A stretch of DNA of 64,000 nt from Methylotenera sp. GTDB taxonomy: Bacteria; Pseudomonadota; Gammaproteobacteria; Burkholderiales; Methylophilaceae. The DNA is taken from NCBI RefSeq assembly GCF_029945705.1, contig NZ_JAQSDC010000038.1, forward strand, positions 1 to 64,000, read 5' to 3'. The translations under genes were made by a program, and so were the position numbers. Below the pieces are notes generated by a model. It saw only the letters and a list, made by a program, of their open reading frames with translations. It had not been told where the DNA came from and ran no database searches. This document shows, piece by piece, positions 32,480 to 42,403 of this stretch. Numbering within the stretch: the first letter of the stretch is position 1; every line of letters begins with the position of its first letter.

Positions 32480-33940
32480 TTAATGAGTGAGCATATCCAC
32501 AAACTCATTCACTGAGGTTGCTTCCAACTTAGCTTGGTCTAAGCAAAGCGTTAAAATATCCGCTTGTTTTTTAACATCAAAACGGCGTGCTAAGTTCACT
32601 TGGAATTTTTTCACGAGCTCTGGAATGCCCTGACCGCGGCGGCGGCGATGACCGATTGGGTACTCCACGGCGATATTGTCTGAGCTTGTATGATCTTTAA
32701 AGAACACTTGAATCGCGTTGGCAATTGAGCGTTTTTCTGGGTTTAGATAATCAGCCGTGTATTCTGCTTTTTCTACACATACCATTTTTGCTCGGATTGC
32801 ATCAATGCGAGGGTCTGCCGCTGCTGCATCTTCATAATCTTGGGCGGTTAAGTTGCCTTTTAGTAAACCAATGGCAGACATGTATTGAATACAGTGGTCA
32901 CGATCCGCGGGGTTATCTAATGGGCCAGTTTTATCGATGATGCGAATCGCTGATTCGTGTGTTGTGATCACGATTTTATCAATTTGCGTGATTTGTTCTA
33001 ATGATTGAATTTCTCTGCCCACTTGGGCATGTAATTGAATTGCACACTCCACAGCGGTTTGCGCATGGAATTCAGCGGGGAACGAGATTTTGAATAATAC
33101 TTGTTCCATGACATAAGAGCCGTAACTGCGTTGGAATTTGAAGGCATTGCCTTTAAATAGTACGTCGTAGAAACCCCATGTTTTGGCTGTAAGTGCCGAT
33201 GGATAGCCCATTTCACCTTGCATAGTCATCCACGCAAGCCTCACCGCACGAGAGGTAGCATCACCTGCCGCCCATGATTTACGTGAGCCTGTATTTGGTG
33301 AGTGGCGATAGGTGCGTAAGCTTTGGCCATCTACAAATGCGTTAGAAACTGCGTTGATGATGTCTTCTTTATTGCCACCTAAAAGCTTTGTCACTACCGC
33401 TGTTGAGGCGATTTTTACTAAAATCACGTGGTCTAAACCCACACGGTTAAAGCTGTTTTCTAGCGCTAATACGCCTTGAATTTCATGTGCCTTAATCATC
33501 GCTGTCAGCACGTCTTTAATGGTGAGTGCATTTTTGCCTTCAGCCACATTCTTACGAGAAATATAATCAGCCGTTGCCAAAATGCCGCCTAAGTTATCTG
33601 ATGGGTGACCCCACTCAGCTGCTAGCCATGTGTCGTTAAAGTCTAACCAGCGTATCATCGCGCCGATGTTGAAGGCGGCTAAAATTGGGTCTAGCTGAAA
33701 AGAAGTGCCAGGTACTTTTGCGCCGTTTGGCACGACAGTGCCAGCAATGACTGGGCCTAATAATTTGGTGCAAGCTGGGTAATCTAAAGCTTCAAAACCG
33801 CAACCTAGTGTATCCATCAAACAGTTGCGTGCAGTGTCGAAGGCTTCGTCGGATTTGATTTCGTAATCAGCCACATAATTGGCTATATCGACAATCACTT
33901 GGTCCGGAGCGGGGCGTACGTTAGAGATATGAGCGGACAT
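32480..33940 (-). CDS. prpD: MmgE/PrpD family protein, 2-methylcitrate dehydratase
   Basis: 486 aa; '[29 protein letters not shown]'; adjacent to prpC/prpB. Confidence 0.94.
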   Translation of the reverse strand: MSAHISNVRPAPDQVIVDIANYVADYEIKSDEAFDTARNCLMDTLGCGFEALDYPACTKLLGPVIAGTVVPNGAKVPGTSFQLDPILAAFNIGAMIRWLDFNDTWLAAEWGHPSDNLGGILATADYISRKNVAEGKNALTIKDVLTAMIKAHEIQGVLALENSFNRVGLDHVILVKIASTAVVTKLLGGNKEDIINAVSNAFVDGQSLRTYRHSPNTGSRKSWAAGDATSRAVRLAWMTMQGEMGYPSALTAKTWGFYDVLFKGNAFKFQRSYGSYVMEQVLFKISFPAEFHAQTAVECAIQLHAQVGREIQSLEQITQIDKIVITTHESAIRIIDKTGPLDNPADRDHCIQYMSAIGLLKGNLTAQDYEDAAAADPRIDAIRAKMVCVEKAEYTADYLNPEKRSIANAIQVFFKDHTSSDNIAVEYPIGHRRRRGQGIPELVKKFQVNLARRFDVKKQADILTLCLDQAKLEATSVNEFVDMLTH

Positions 33941-33978
33941 GTTTAAAAACCTTTGATATAAAAATAATTTAATTTAGC

Positions 33979-34060
33979 TCGTCATTCTCGCGGAAGCGGG
34001 AATCCATATTTAGACAGTCGTTAAATTCGCAATGGATTCCCACTTTCGTGGGAATGACAG
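33979..34060. repeat. MITE/REP-doublet copy 2 (short form, 72 bp stem to stem) between prpC and prpD
   Basis: ATTCTCGC-GGAA-GCGGGAAT (33984-34003) and ATTCCCAC-TTTC-GTGGGAAT (34036-34055). Confidence 0.82.
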
Positions 34061-34069
34061 CAGTGATGG

Positions 34070-35245
34070 TTATCGTTTTTCTAGTGGTACATAAGCACGA
34101 TTATCTGGGCCAATGTATTCAGCATTTGGACGAATGATTTTGTTATCAATACGCTGTTCAATCACATGCGCCACCCAGCCAGTAGTACGTGAAATCACAA
34201 AAATTGGCGTGAACATGCCTGTTGGAATGCCCATCATGTGGTAACTAGATGCGCTATACCAGTCTAAATTTGGAAACATTTTTTTCTCGCGCCACATCAC
34301 TTCTTCAATGCGTGCTGAGATTTCAAAAAGCGTCATATTGCCCGCATCTTCGCATAACTTGCGGCTAACAGCTTTGATTGACTCATTTCGTGGATCTGCG
34401 ATTGTGTACACTGGATGACCAAAACCAATGATGATTTCTTTACGTGCCATGCGCTCTAAAATATCAGCTTCTGCTTCATCGGCATTTTTATAACGCCCTA
34501 TAATTTCCATGGCCGCTTCATTGGCGCCACCATGTTTTGCGCCACGTAAGGCACCAATTGCACCAGTGATGCATGAATACATGTCAGACAAGGTGCCAGC
34601 AATGACACGAGCAGTGAAAGTAGATGCATTGAATTCATGCTCTGCATATAACACTAGCGAAGTGTTCATCGCATCAATGTGCAATTGGCTTGGTGCTTTG
34701 CCGTGCAGTACGTGTAGAAAGTGTGCGGCAATACTATTATCGTCAGTTTCTAAATTCACACGTTTGCCGTTGTGGCTAAAGTGATACCAATACAACAAAA
34801 TGGAGCCAAAGCATGAAATGAGACTGTCACCTAAATCTTGTGCGGCTTTGGTATTACGGTCAGCCGCTTCTGGTTGCAATGTACCTAACATGGCACAACC
34901 CGTGCGCATGACGTCCATCGGGTGAGTGTTTTTAGGAATTTGCTCAAGCACTGTTTTAAGTGCGGCAGGTATATCGCGCAATGTTTTTAGCTTGGCATGA
35001 TAAGCCGCTAACTCGGATTTATTGGGCAACTCACCATGAATTAATAAGTAAGCGACTTCTTCAAATGTGGCGCTTTTAGCTAGTTCAATAATATCGTAAC
35101 CGCGATAATGTAAATCGTTACCAGTATGCCCAACCGTACAAATCGCAGTGGTACCAGCAGAAACACCTGCTAATGCTACGCCTTTTTTCTTTTTAGGGGC
35201 GTCATTGTTTGATATTAGAACCGTCGTTTGAGTAGTGACAGTCAT
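34070..35245 (-). CDS. prpC: 2-methylcitrate synthase / citrate synthase family
   Basis: '[18 protein letters not shown]', '[14 protein letters not shown]'; internal ATG at 35245 (MTVTTQ) preceded by AAAGGAGAAAAG. Confidence 0.93.
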   Translation of the reverse strand: MTVTTQTTVLISNNDAPKKKKGVALAGVSAGTTAICTVGHTGNDLHYRGYDIIELAKSATFEEVAYLLIHGELPNKSELAAYHAKLKTLRDIPAALKTVLEQIPKNTHPMDVMRTGCAMLGTLQPEAADRNTKAAQDLGDSLISCFGSILLYWYHFSHNGKRVNLETDDNSIAAHFLHVLHGKAPSQLHIDAMNTSLVLYAEHEFNASTFTARVIAGTLSDMYSCITGAIGALRGAKHGGANEAAMEIIGRYKNADEAEADILERMARKEIIIGFGHPVYTIADPRNESIKAVSRKLCEDAGNMTLFEISARIEEVMWREKKMFPNLDWYSASSYHMMGIPTGMFTPIFVISRTTGWVAHVIEQRIDNKIIRPNAEYIGPDNRAYVPLEKR

Positions 35246-35246
35246 G

Positions 35247-36131
35247 CTACTTTTCTCCTTTAAATAGAGCATCTAATTTTTGTTCAAAACTGTGGTAACC
35301 CAAGTGGTCGTAAAGATCCATGCGGGTTTGCATAATGCCGACTACATTTTTTTGCGTACCATCATTTTTCACTACTTGGTAAACATTCAGTGCTGCTTGA
35401 TTCATCGCGCGGAAGGCTGAAAGGGGGTACAGCACCATGCTCACATCCGCTGTGCGTAATTCATCAACTGTGAATAATGGCGTGCTGCCAAATTCGGTAA
35501 TATTGGCTAACACGGGCACTTTGACTGCCGCTGCAAATTGTTTATACATGCCAAGTTCAGTAATCGCTTCAGGGAAAATCATGTCTGCGCCCGCTTCAGC
35601 GCAAGCGCAAGCGCGGTCTATGGCTGATTGCAGACCTTCAACAGCGAGCGCATCAGTACGCGCCATGATGACGAAGTCATCGTATGGTTTTGCATCAACT
35701 GCGGCTTTTACGCGGTCTACCATTTCTTCTAAGCTCACAATGGCTTTATTTGGGCGATGACCACAGCGTTTTGCGGATACTTGGTCTTCAATATGCACTG
35801 CCGCCGCACCAGCTTTGGCAATACTCTTTACGCTGCGAGCAATGTTAAAAGCGCCGCCCCAGCCAGTATCAATATCTACCAATAATGGCGTATCTACGGC
35901 ATCGGTAATGCGGCGTACGTCAATGAGCACATCTTCTAAAGTCGAAATACCTAAATCTGGCAAACCAAGTGAACCTGCAGCAACGCCGCCACCTGATAAA
36001 TAAATGGCTTTAAAACCGCTTTGGGTGGCGAGCATGGCGTGATAAGCATTGATCGCACCAATGATTTGTAATGGTTTTTCTGCGCTTAGGGCGGCACGAA
36101 ATCGTGCCCCTGCTGTGGCTGCTTGTGTCAT
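35247..36131 (-). CDS. prpB: 2-methylisocitrate lyase
   Basis: '[29 protein letters not shown]' (KRCGH), '[19 protein letters not shown]'. Confidence 0.95.
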   Translation of the reverse strand: MTQAATAGARFRAALSAEKPLQIIGAINAYHAMLATQSGFKAIYLSGGGVAAGSLGLPDLGISTLEDVLIDVRRITDAVDTPLLVDIDTGWGGAFNIARSVKSIAKAGAAAVHIEDQVSAKRCGHRPNKAIVSLEEMVDRVKAAVDAKPYDDFVIMARTDALAVEGLQSAIDRACACAEAGADMIFPEAITELGMYKQFAAAVKVPVLANITEFGSTPLFTVDELRTADVSMVLYPLSAFRAMNQAALNVYQVVKNDGTQKNVVGIMQTRMDLYDHLGYHSFEQKLDALFKGEK

Positions 36132-36178
36132 ATTAACTACCTAACTGTATTTATTTAAAAATATTTTAAATTTAAAAA

Positions 36179-37180
36179 TTAACTGAAGAAGGCTTCTGTT
36201 GCCTCAGTAGGAATTGCAACTTTGGTTAATTTTGCTTTTTGCAAAATTTCCCAGAAATAACGATATGTCGCTCTGTCATGGAGTTCGCCGTCATACTGAA
36301 TTGGTCCCCAATCAGCCTTTTGTGCAGCAAGTAGAATGTTGGCGCCATCTTGCACTTCGTCGAAATTAGGTTTCATTGCATTCACAATTGCTTCGATTTG
36401 CGTTGGGTAAATGCTCCACATGCGTAAAAAGCCAAATTCGTTGCGTGCACGCGATGCATCTGAACGCGTGGTTTCTACATTTTTGAGATCTAATGTTACG
36501 TTGTGTGCTGGTACTACGCCGTTTGCAAGTGCTGCTGCAACTAACTCAGCTTTTGCACGTGCAAGCAAACGGTGGTCAAACTGACCTGGGCTACGCATGG
36601 CTGATGCTGGAATTGCGCCATGGTGACCGCTGACAAAATCCATTAAGCCAAAATCTAACACTTGAACCCAAGGCAAGGTCGCGATTTCATGCACAGCTTT
36701 TAATGCGCCATGTGTTTCAATTAATATATGCACAGGAATCACACGATCAATACCATTAAAAGTGGCAGTTTTCTGAATGTAAGCAATCATCTCGCTGGCT
36801 TGTGCGTAGCTTGTACATTTTGGAATGGTGATATAGCTTAAAACTTTGCCAGCACCCGCGACCAAAATATCTACATCTTGCTTCCAGTAGCTATTGGTGT
36901 AGTCGTGAATACGTGCGCCAGCCATTTTGTGTTGATTGGCTAAGCTTGTTAAAACGCGGACGATCATTTCAGCATGTTCACGTTCTTGGCCCGCCTGTGC
37001 GCCATCTTCGCAATCGCAAGTAATATCGAAAACAGGGCCAATCGTGTCTTGCATAGCTAAAGCTTTAAGAATTAACTTTTCGCTGCCAGCAAAATGCTCG
37101 CATGAAGGAATGATTGGGAATGATTTTTCCCCGCCAAATAAGGCATCTTTAGGGTGAACTAATTGTTGTGTGGTCGCCAT
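36179..37180 (-). CDS. HpcH/HpaI aldolase / CitE-like CoA ester lyase (malyl-/methylmalyl-CoA lyase-like)
   Basis: 333 aa; 'FDITCDCEDGAQAGQEREHAEMIVRVL', 'IPVHILIETHGALKAVHEIATLPWVQVLDFGLMDFV'. Confidence 0.8.
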   Translation of the reverse strand: MATTQQLVHPKDALFGGEKSFPIIPSCEHFAGSEKLILKALAMQDTIGPVFDITCDCEDGAQAGQEREHAEMIVRVLTSLANQHKMAGARIHDYTNSYWKQDVDILVAGAGKVLSYITIPKCTSYAQASEMIAYIQKTATFNGIDRVIPVHILIETHGALKAVHEIATLPWVQVLDFGLMDFVSGHHGAIPASAMRSPGQFDHRLLARAKAELVAAALANGVVPAHNVTLDLKNVETTRSDASRARNEFGFLRMWSIYPTQIEAIVNAMKPNFDEVQDGANILLAAQKADWGPIQYDGELHDRATYRYFWEILQKAKLTKVAIPTEATEAFFS

Positions 37181-37219
37181 TGTCTTTTCCTAAGTCTTTG
37201 AAAATTTTCTATGTATTGG

Positions 37220-38317
37220 TTAATTTGATTTGCGTGGCATCAGCACGGTGTAATCTAAATCTAATACTACGTTCGGGTGGTAAGTCTGTTTGCCATCGGT
37301 AGTGATATGTGTGCTTTCGAGCGCATCCGCAGGGATATTTTTTATACCGACCATGCGTAATCTCAATGCGCCTACATCGCTGCGATTTGGCACATCCCAT
37401 TTATCTAGTACTTCAGTCCAAGTGTAAATGGTGTCATCACCAAACGAGGGATTGCAATGCGTGCCGCCGTTAATCGCTACGATGCAAAGCGCATTTTCCA
37501 AACCATCATTTGATAATGCGCGGCAAAGGGAAATGATGTGACCGCCGTACATTAATCGTCTGCCAAATGCGGTTTTTTTCATCATCACATCATCAAAATG
37601 CAGGCGCGCATTATTCTGATAAAGCTTAGTTGCCAAGGTGTGATCGGTATCGCTGATAGTCATGCCCGCTGGGTGGTTGATGCGCTCACCGACGGCATAG
37701 TCATCCCATAAGTATTGTCCGCCAGTCACTGCCGTATTGAATTTTCTAGCGTCCAGAAATGTTGGTACGCTAAGCTCATCCGCAGGTACATAATTAGGTA
37801 AGTTAGGTACTACGGTTTCAGGCGCTGGCGCATCTAAATTGTTTTTATGCACCATTACCCAGCGTACCCATGAAAGCACGGGTTGCTGTAATTGATTTAT
37901 AGAAACCGAACGTACATAAACCACACCAGATTTACCGTTGGAATTTTGTTTTAAGCCAATCACTGTTGAGCTGGTACTCAGCGTATCGCCGATATGCACA
38001 GGCTGCAAAAAGCGTACATCGGCATAGCCTAGGTTTGCGATTGCATTGACGGAAATGTCAGGCACGGTTTTGCCAAACGCAATATGAAAAGCCAGTAAGT
38101 CATCTACTGGCCTGGCGTTGTAACCTAATGATTGAGCAACTGTATCCGCAGAGTGCAGCACTTGGCGTGCACCAGTTAACGCAATATATAAAGCCATTTC
38201 ACCTTCAGCAATGGTGCGTGGCGTGGCGTGATGAATCACTTGATTGAGCTGGAAATCCTCAAAGTAATTGCCCGCATTGATTTTGCCTGTTTTGATTATA
38301 TGTTCAGTTTTAGACAT
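37220..38317 (-). CDS. MaoC family dehydratase (mesaconyl-CoA hydratase-like)
   Basis: 365 aa double hot-dog layout; 'HHATPRTIAEGEMALYIALTG', 'DTLSTSSTVIGLKQNSNGKSGVVYV', 'GGTHCNPSFGDDTIYTWTEVLDKW'. Confidence 0.8.
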   Translation of the reverse strand: MSKTEHIIKTGKINAGNYFEDFQLNQVIHHATPRTIAEGEMALYIALTGARQVLHSADTVAQSLGYNARPVDDLLAFHIAFGKTVPDISVNAIANLGYADVRFLQPVHIGDTLSTSSTVIGLKQNSNGKSGVVYVRSVSINQLQQPVLSWVRWVMVHKNNLDAPAPETVVPNLPNYVPADELSVPTFLDARKFNTAVTGGQYLWDDYAVGERINHPAGMTISDTDHTLATKLYQNNARLHFDDVMMKKTAFGRRLMYGGHIISLCRALSNDGLENALCIVAINGGTHCNPSFGDDTIYTWTEVLDKWDVPNRSDVGALRLRMVGIKNIPADALESTHITTDGKQTYHPNVVLDLDYTVLMPRKSN

Positions 38318-39191
38318 AGCTTTCTTCCAAAGTCGTAATCATTTCGCTGAGTTTTAATAAGCGTTCAGCGGCTCTCACGTGATGGCGCTCAACTAATTTA
38401 TCGTTAACCACAACAGTGCCTTTGCCTTGTTCATTTGCCTCTTTTAAGGCGGCGATGATTTCGCGCGCATGTCTTACTTCTGATGATTGTGGCGTGTAGG
38501 CATCGTTGCTGTAGGCTAGCTGTGCGGGATGTACCAGTGATTTTCCATCAAAACCCATATCGCGACCTAAGCGGCATGCGTATTCAAATGAATGCATATT
38601 TTTGAAGTCGCTAGTGATACCATCGACCACCGCGTGCCCATAAGCACGTGCGGCTAAAATCACCAAAGAAAGTGAAGTTAAAATTGCAGAGCGTTCATGT
38701 GTTACACGTGCGTGCAGTTGAGAAATTAAGTCAGAGGTTGCCATCACAATGCATACAATGCGGTCAGATGCCGCAGCAATTTCTTTTGCGTTCAAAACCG
38801 CAATTGGGCTTTCAATCATCACCATAATCGGCAAGTGACTGCCTCCAGCGGCATCAAGTAAAGAAAGCGCGGTGAGTACATCTTCGCGAGATTCAATGTT
38901 TGGAAATAAAACGGCATCAACTTTGGTTTTTGCGATGGCTTTAATGTCGTCAGGTCCCCATTGTGAAGTGAGGTCATTCACGCGCACTACCACTTCGCGC
39001 GAGCCATAACCACCTTCATTGACAAAGCGCACTACGTTGTCGCGTGACTCTTCTTTGCATTCAACTAATATTGGGTCGCCCAAATCTAATATTACAGAGT
39101 CGGCATGTAACGTCCGCGCACGCTCAAGATAATGCGTATTGCAGCCTGGTACGTAGAGCATAGAGCGCCTAGGGCGAAAGTATTGAGCCAT
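38310..39191 (-). CDS. CitE-like CoA ester lyase (HpcH/HpaI family)
   Basis: 'RRSMLYVPGCNTHYLERARTLHADSVILDLGDPI', 'MVMIESPIAVLNAKEIAAASDRIVCIVMATSDL', 'GFDGKSLVHPAQL'; start at MAQYFRP (39191). Confidence 0.85.
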   Translation of the reverse strand: MAQYFRPRRSMLYVPGCNTHYLERARTLHADSVILDLGDPILVECKEESRDNVVRFVNEGGYGSREVVVRVNDLTSQWGPDDIKAIAKTKVDAVLFPNIESREDVLTALSLLDAAGGSHLPIMVMIESPIAVLNAKEIAAASDRIVCIVMATSDLISQLHARVTHERSAILTSLSLVILAARAYGHAVVDGITSDFKNMHSFEYACRLGRDMGFDGKSLVHPAQLAYSNDAYTPQSSEVRHAREIIAALKEANEQGKGTVVVNDKLVERHHVRAAERLLKLSEMITTLEESYV

Positions 39192-39263
39192 CTTGTTACC
39201 TTTAGTTTTAATTGTTTTAAAGCTAGGCTGATTATATAGAGAGAAAATAAAAAATGTCAATAT

Positions 39264-39290
39264 ATATCTTATGTCTTATATAAGATATAA
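39264..39290. promoter_or_regulatory. Candidate GntR operator between divergent arms
   Basis: ATATCTTATGTCTTATATAAGATATAA contains the perfect palindrome TCTTATATAAGA (39274-39285) plus an extra TCTTAT direct repeat. Confidence 0.6.
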
Positions 39291-39426
39291 AATGCTAGAC
39301 TATTGTAAATACTCGTGATATAAATATCGTTAATAGAATTCAACGTTAAATGGCGACTAAATAACTTAAAGTCAGCTCAACCTCTTGTTCAACTTTAGTT
39401 AGGTTTAAAAGTGAGATACAAAGACT

Positions 39427-40164
39427 ATGATAGATAAACACTACAACTCGCCAAGTTATAAGCCTTTGTATGATCAGATTAAAGTGCTGCTTACGCAAAG
39501 CTTAATCGGCGGTGAGTGGCGTCCGGGCGACATGATTCCTAGTGAAATTGAGTTGGCAGGTCGCTATAAGGTGAGTCAAGGTACGGTCAGAAAAGCCATT
39601 GATGCGCTTGCTACAGAAAACATTCTTATTCGCCGTCAAGGTAAAGGCACGTTTGTTGCTACACATAGCGCTGAGGGCATGAAGTTGCGGTTTTTAAGGT
39701 TGACTTCGGTAGATGGCCAAAAAGAGTTGTTACAAAATGAGTTCATTTCATGTACCAAAGGCAAGGCTGATGTGCGGATGGGGCAAATTCTTGATTTGAA
39801 AGCGGGCGCATCAACTATAGAAATAAAGCGCTTACTGACTTTTTCAGGCAGGCCGCTGATTTTTGACCATATTGTTGTACCAGCAGCGCCATTTAAAGGC
39901 TTGAATGGTACACGTGTAGAAGAAAATAACGGCTCAATGTATAGCATGTACGAATCAGAGTTTGGTGTGCGAATGATACGTGCTGAGGAGCGTTTAACAG
40001 CGGTAGGCGCTAAAGGTGAGGTGGCAAAGGCTTTGGGTTTAAAAGAGGGAGAGCCAATCCTTAGCATAGAGCGCGTTTCATTTACTTACGGTGATAAGCC
40101 GATGGAGTGGCGTTTGGGCTTGTGCGTGACTGATAATCATCACTACATGAATGAGCTCGAATAG
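39427..40164 (+). CDS. GntR family regulator with UTRA domain (HutC subfamily)
   Basis: 'YKPLYDQIKVLLTQSLIGGEWRPGDMIPSEIELAGRYKVSQGTVRKAIDALATENILIRRQGKGTFV' plus C-terminal UTRA-like domain. Confidence 0.93.
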   Translation: MIDKHYNSPSYKPLYDQIKVLLTQSLIGGEWRPGDMIPSEIELAGRYKVSQGTVRKAIDALATENILIRRQGKGTFVATHSAEGMKLRFLRLTSVDGQKELLQNEFISCTKGKADVRMGQILDLKAGASTIEIKRLLTFSGRPLIFDHIVVPAAPFKGLNGTRVEENNGSMYSMYESEFGVRMIRAEERLTAVGAKGEVAKALGLKEGEPILSIERVSFTYGDKPMEWRLGLCVTDNHHYMNELE

Positions 40165-40330
40165 CCCTTTTTGTGCTTTTGAAAACATGCACTAGCGGCG
40201 TCAGGCTGCACTTGCCGTACTAAAGTACTGTCTGCGTTTGCCTTTCTTGCTATTGCAATTTTTGAAAATCGCAGAATTTAGGTGAGCGGTAGTAAAAATT
40301 AAAAACTAAACCCTGAAAAGGTATTGCAAA

Positions 40331-41539
40331 ATGGACGATTTAAAAAAACGCGCACTTGATTATCACGAGTTTCCTAAGCCAGGTAAGCTTTCTGTGGAGT
40401 CATCTAAGCCGTGCGCTACGCAAGATGATTTATCTTTAGCATATACGCCAGGTGTGGCAGTACCCGTGCGCGAAATTAACCGTGATCCTGCCTTGGCTTA
40501 TAAATATACCAATAAAGGTAACTTAGTTGCAGTGATTACTGATGGCACTGCGGTATTGGGTCTAGGTAACATGGGGCCGCTGGCAAGTAAGCCTGTGATG
40601 GAAGGCAAAGCAGTTTTGTTCAAACACTTTGCGGGTATTGACGTGTTCGATATAGAAATCAATGCGCCAAGTATTGAGGCGTTTATTGAAACGGTGGTGA
40701 ATATCGCGCCAACATTTGGCGGTATTAATTTAGAAGATATTGCGGCGCCGCATTGTTTCCGCATCGAAAATGAGTTGCGTGCGCGTTTAGATATTCCGGT
40801 TTTTCACGACGACCAGCATGGTACAGCGGTGATTGTGGCTGCGGCCTTGTCGAATGCATTAGAGTTGCAAGGCAAAACATTACCAACAGCAAAAATCGTG
40901 TTTTTAGGCGCTGGCGCCGCAGGTTGCTCATGTGCGCGTTTACTCAAATTAATGGGTGCCACGAATATTACCATGGTGGATAAATCAGGTGTACTCGATA
41001 CTTCACGTAGTGACTTGCATGACAATAATCGTCATTTAGCCGTTGCGCCAAGTGATGCAAAAACATTGGCAGATGTGATGCCTAATGCGGATGTATTTAT
41101 TGGCGTTTCAGCCGCCAATGCCTTGTCACCAGAATTACTTAAATTGATGGCGCCAAAACCAGTGGTGTTTGCCTTGGCAAATCCAGACCCAGAGATTTTA
41201 CCAAGCTTAGCGCACGCAGTTCGCGATGATATTTTAATGGCGACTGGACGTTCAGACTTTCCGAATCAAGTGAATAATGCGTTGTGCTTTCCGTATTTAT
41301 TCAGAGGTGCATTGGATGCCAAAGCTAAGCAAATTACTGATGAAATGCAAATCGCAGCAGCGCATGCTTTAGCCGCGTTAGCGAGAGAGCCTGTGCCAGA
41401 AGATGTATTAGCGGCTTATCACTTGAAGAGCTTAAGTTTCGGTAAGGATTACATTATTCCCAAACCGTTCGATAAACGCTTGTTATCACGTGTGTCTGGC
41501 GCTGTGGCGGATGCCGCAAGATTGCAGCAAAGTAAATAA
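40331..41539 (+). CDS. Malic enzyme (NAD(P)-dependent, short form without phosphotransacetylase domain)
   Basis: 402 aa; 'YTPGVAVPVREI', 'VITDGTAVLGLGNMGPLASKPVMEGKAVLFK', 'FHDDQHGTAVIVAAAL'. Confidence 0.93.
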   Translation: MDDLKKRALDYHEFPKPGKLSVESSKPCATQDDLSLAYTPGVAVPVREINRDPALAYKYTNKGNLVAVITDGTAVLGLGNMGPLASKPVMEGKAVLFKHFAGIDVFDIEINAPSIEAFIETVVNIAPTFGGINLEDIAAPHCFRIENELRARLDIPVFHDDQHGTAVIVAAALSNALELQGKTLPTAKIVFLGAGAAGCSCARLLKLMGATNITMVDKSGVLDTSRSDLHDNNRHLAVAPSDAKTLADVMPNADVFIGVSAANALSPELLKLMAPKPVVFALANPDPEILPSLAHAVRDDILMATGRSDFPNQVNNALCFPYLFRGALDAKAKQITDEMQIAAAHALAALAREPVPEDVLAAYHLKSLSFGKDYIIPKPFDKRLLSRVSGAVADAARLQQSK

Positions 41540-41562
41540 ATACAATAATCTCAACAAGACTC

Positions 41563-41994
41563 TTGAATATGCAAAATAATCAGCAAAAAAATACTCAAAA
41601 GGCAAGGCTAAGACCGGGTCAAATGAGCCGACCTAAAAACCTGAACCTACTCACAATTCGCCTGCCAATAAACGCACTGGTGTCGATATTGCACAGAGCA
41701 ACAGGCTGCGTTTTATTTTTAATCTTGCCGATCATTTTACTGTTGTTGCAGTTTTCACTCAGCTCCGCGCAGCACTATGAAACAGTGATTGCGATTTTGC
41801 ATTCACCTTTTATAAAAATCATGCTTCTTGGATTGGCATGGGCTTTCTTTCATCACTTTTTTGCAGGTATTCGTCACCTGGCAATGGACGTACATTGGAT
41901 GACTACACTCATGAAAGCGCGTTACACCAGCAAAGTGGTACTCGTACTAGGTGCGCTAGCGACCCTAGTATTAGCCCTAAAAATATGGATTTAA
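41563..41994 (+). CDS. sdhC: Succinate dehydrogenase cytochrome b556 subunit
   Basis: 'RPKNLNLLTIRLPINALVSILHRATG', 'HHFFAGIRHLAMD'; precedes sdhD-A-B. Confidence 0.92.
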   Translation: MNMQNNQQKNTQKARLRPGQMSRPKNLNLLTIRLPINALVSILHRATGCVLFLILPIILLLLQFSLSSAQHYETVIAILHSPFIKIMLLGLAWAFFHHFFAGIRHLAMDVHWMTTLMKARYTSKVVLVLGALATLVLALKIWI

Positions 41995-42000
41995 TAATTT

Positions 42001-42345
42001 ATGCTGATTGAACTTTTAACTAAACGTTATCCAGGCATGCGCGCTTGGTTAACTCAAAGACTTAGTGCGCTAGTGATGGCGATTTACAGCGTTTTTGCGG
42101 TAGCTAGATTCTTAATCGTACAGCCGAGTCATTATGAAGCTTGGGTCGATTTTTTTCAGCCACTGTGGTGGCGTATCGCCACTTTGTTGTTTTGGATGAG
42201 CTTGTGTCTTCATGCATGGCTAGGCATCCGTGATGTATTTAAAGATTACGTGCCAAACCCAAGTGTACGTGACGTGTTAGATAAACTTTTAGTGGTGTCA
42301 TTATGGGTTTATTTGGTTTGGGCCACTTGGTTGCTACTCGCTTGA
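42001..42345 (+). CDS. sdhD: Succinate dehydrogenase hydrophobic membrane anchor
   Basis: 'WLTQRLSALVMAIYSVF', 'HAWLGIRDVFKDYV'; between sdhC and sdhA. Confidence 0.92.
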   Translation: MLIELLTKRYPGMRAWLTQRLSALVMAIYSVFAVARFLIVQPSHYEAWVDFFQPLWWRIATLLFWMSLCLHAWLGIRDVFKDYVPNPSVRDVLDKLLVVSLWVYLVWATWLLLA

Positions 42346-42403
42346 TTGAAATGGTGTTAATTGAAATAGTCATTATTTAAAATTTATTGAAGGTTAATTG
42401 GTT

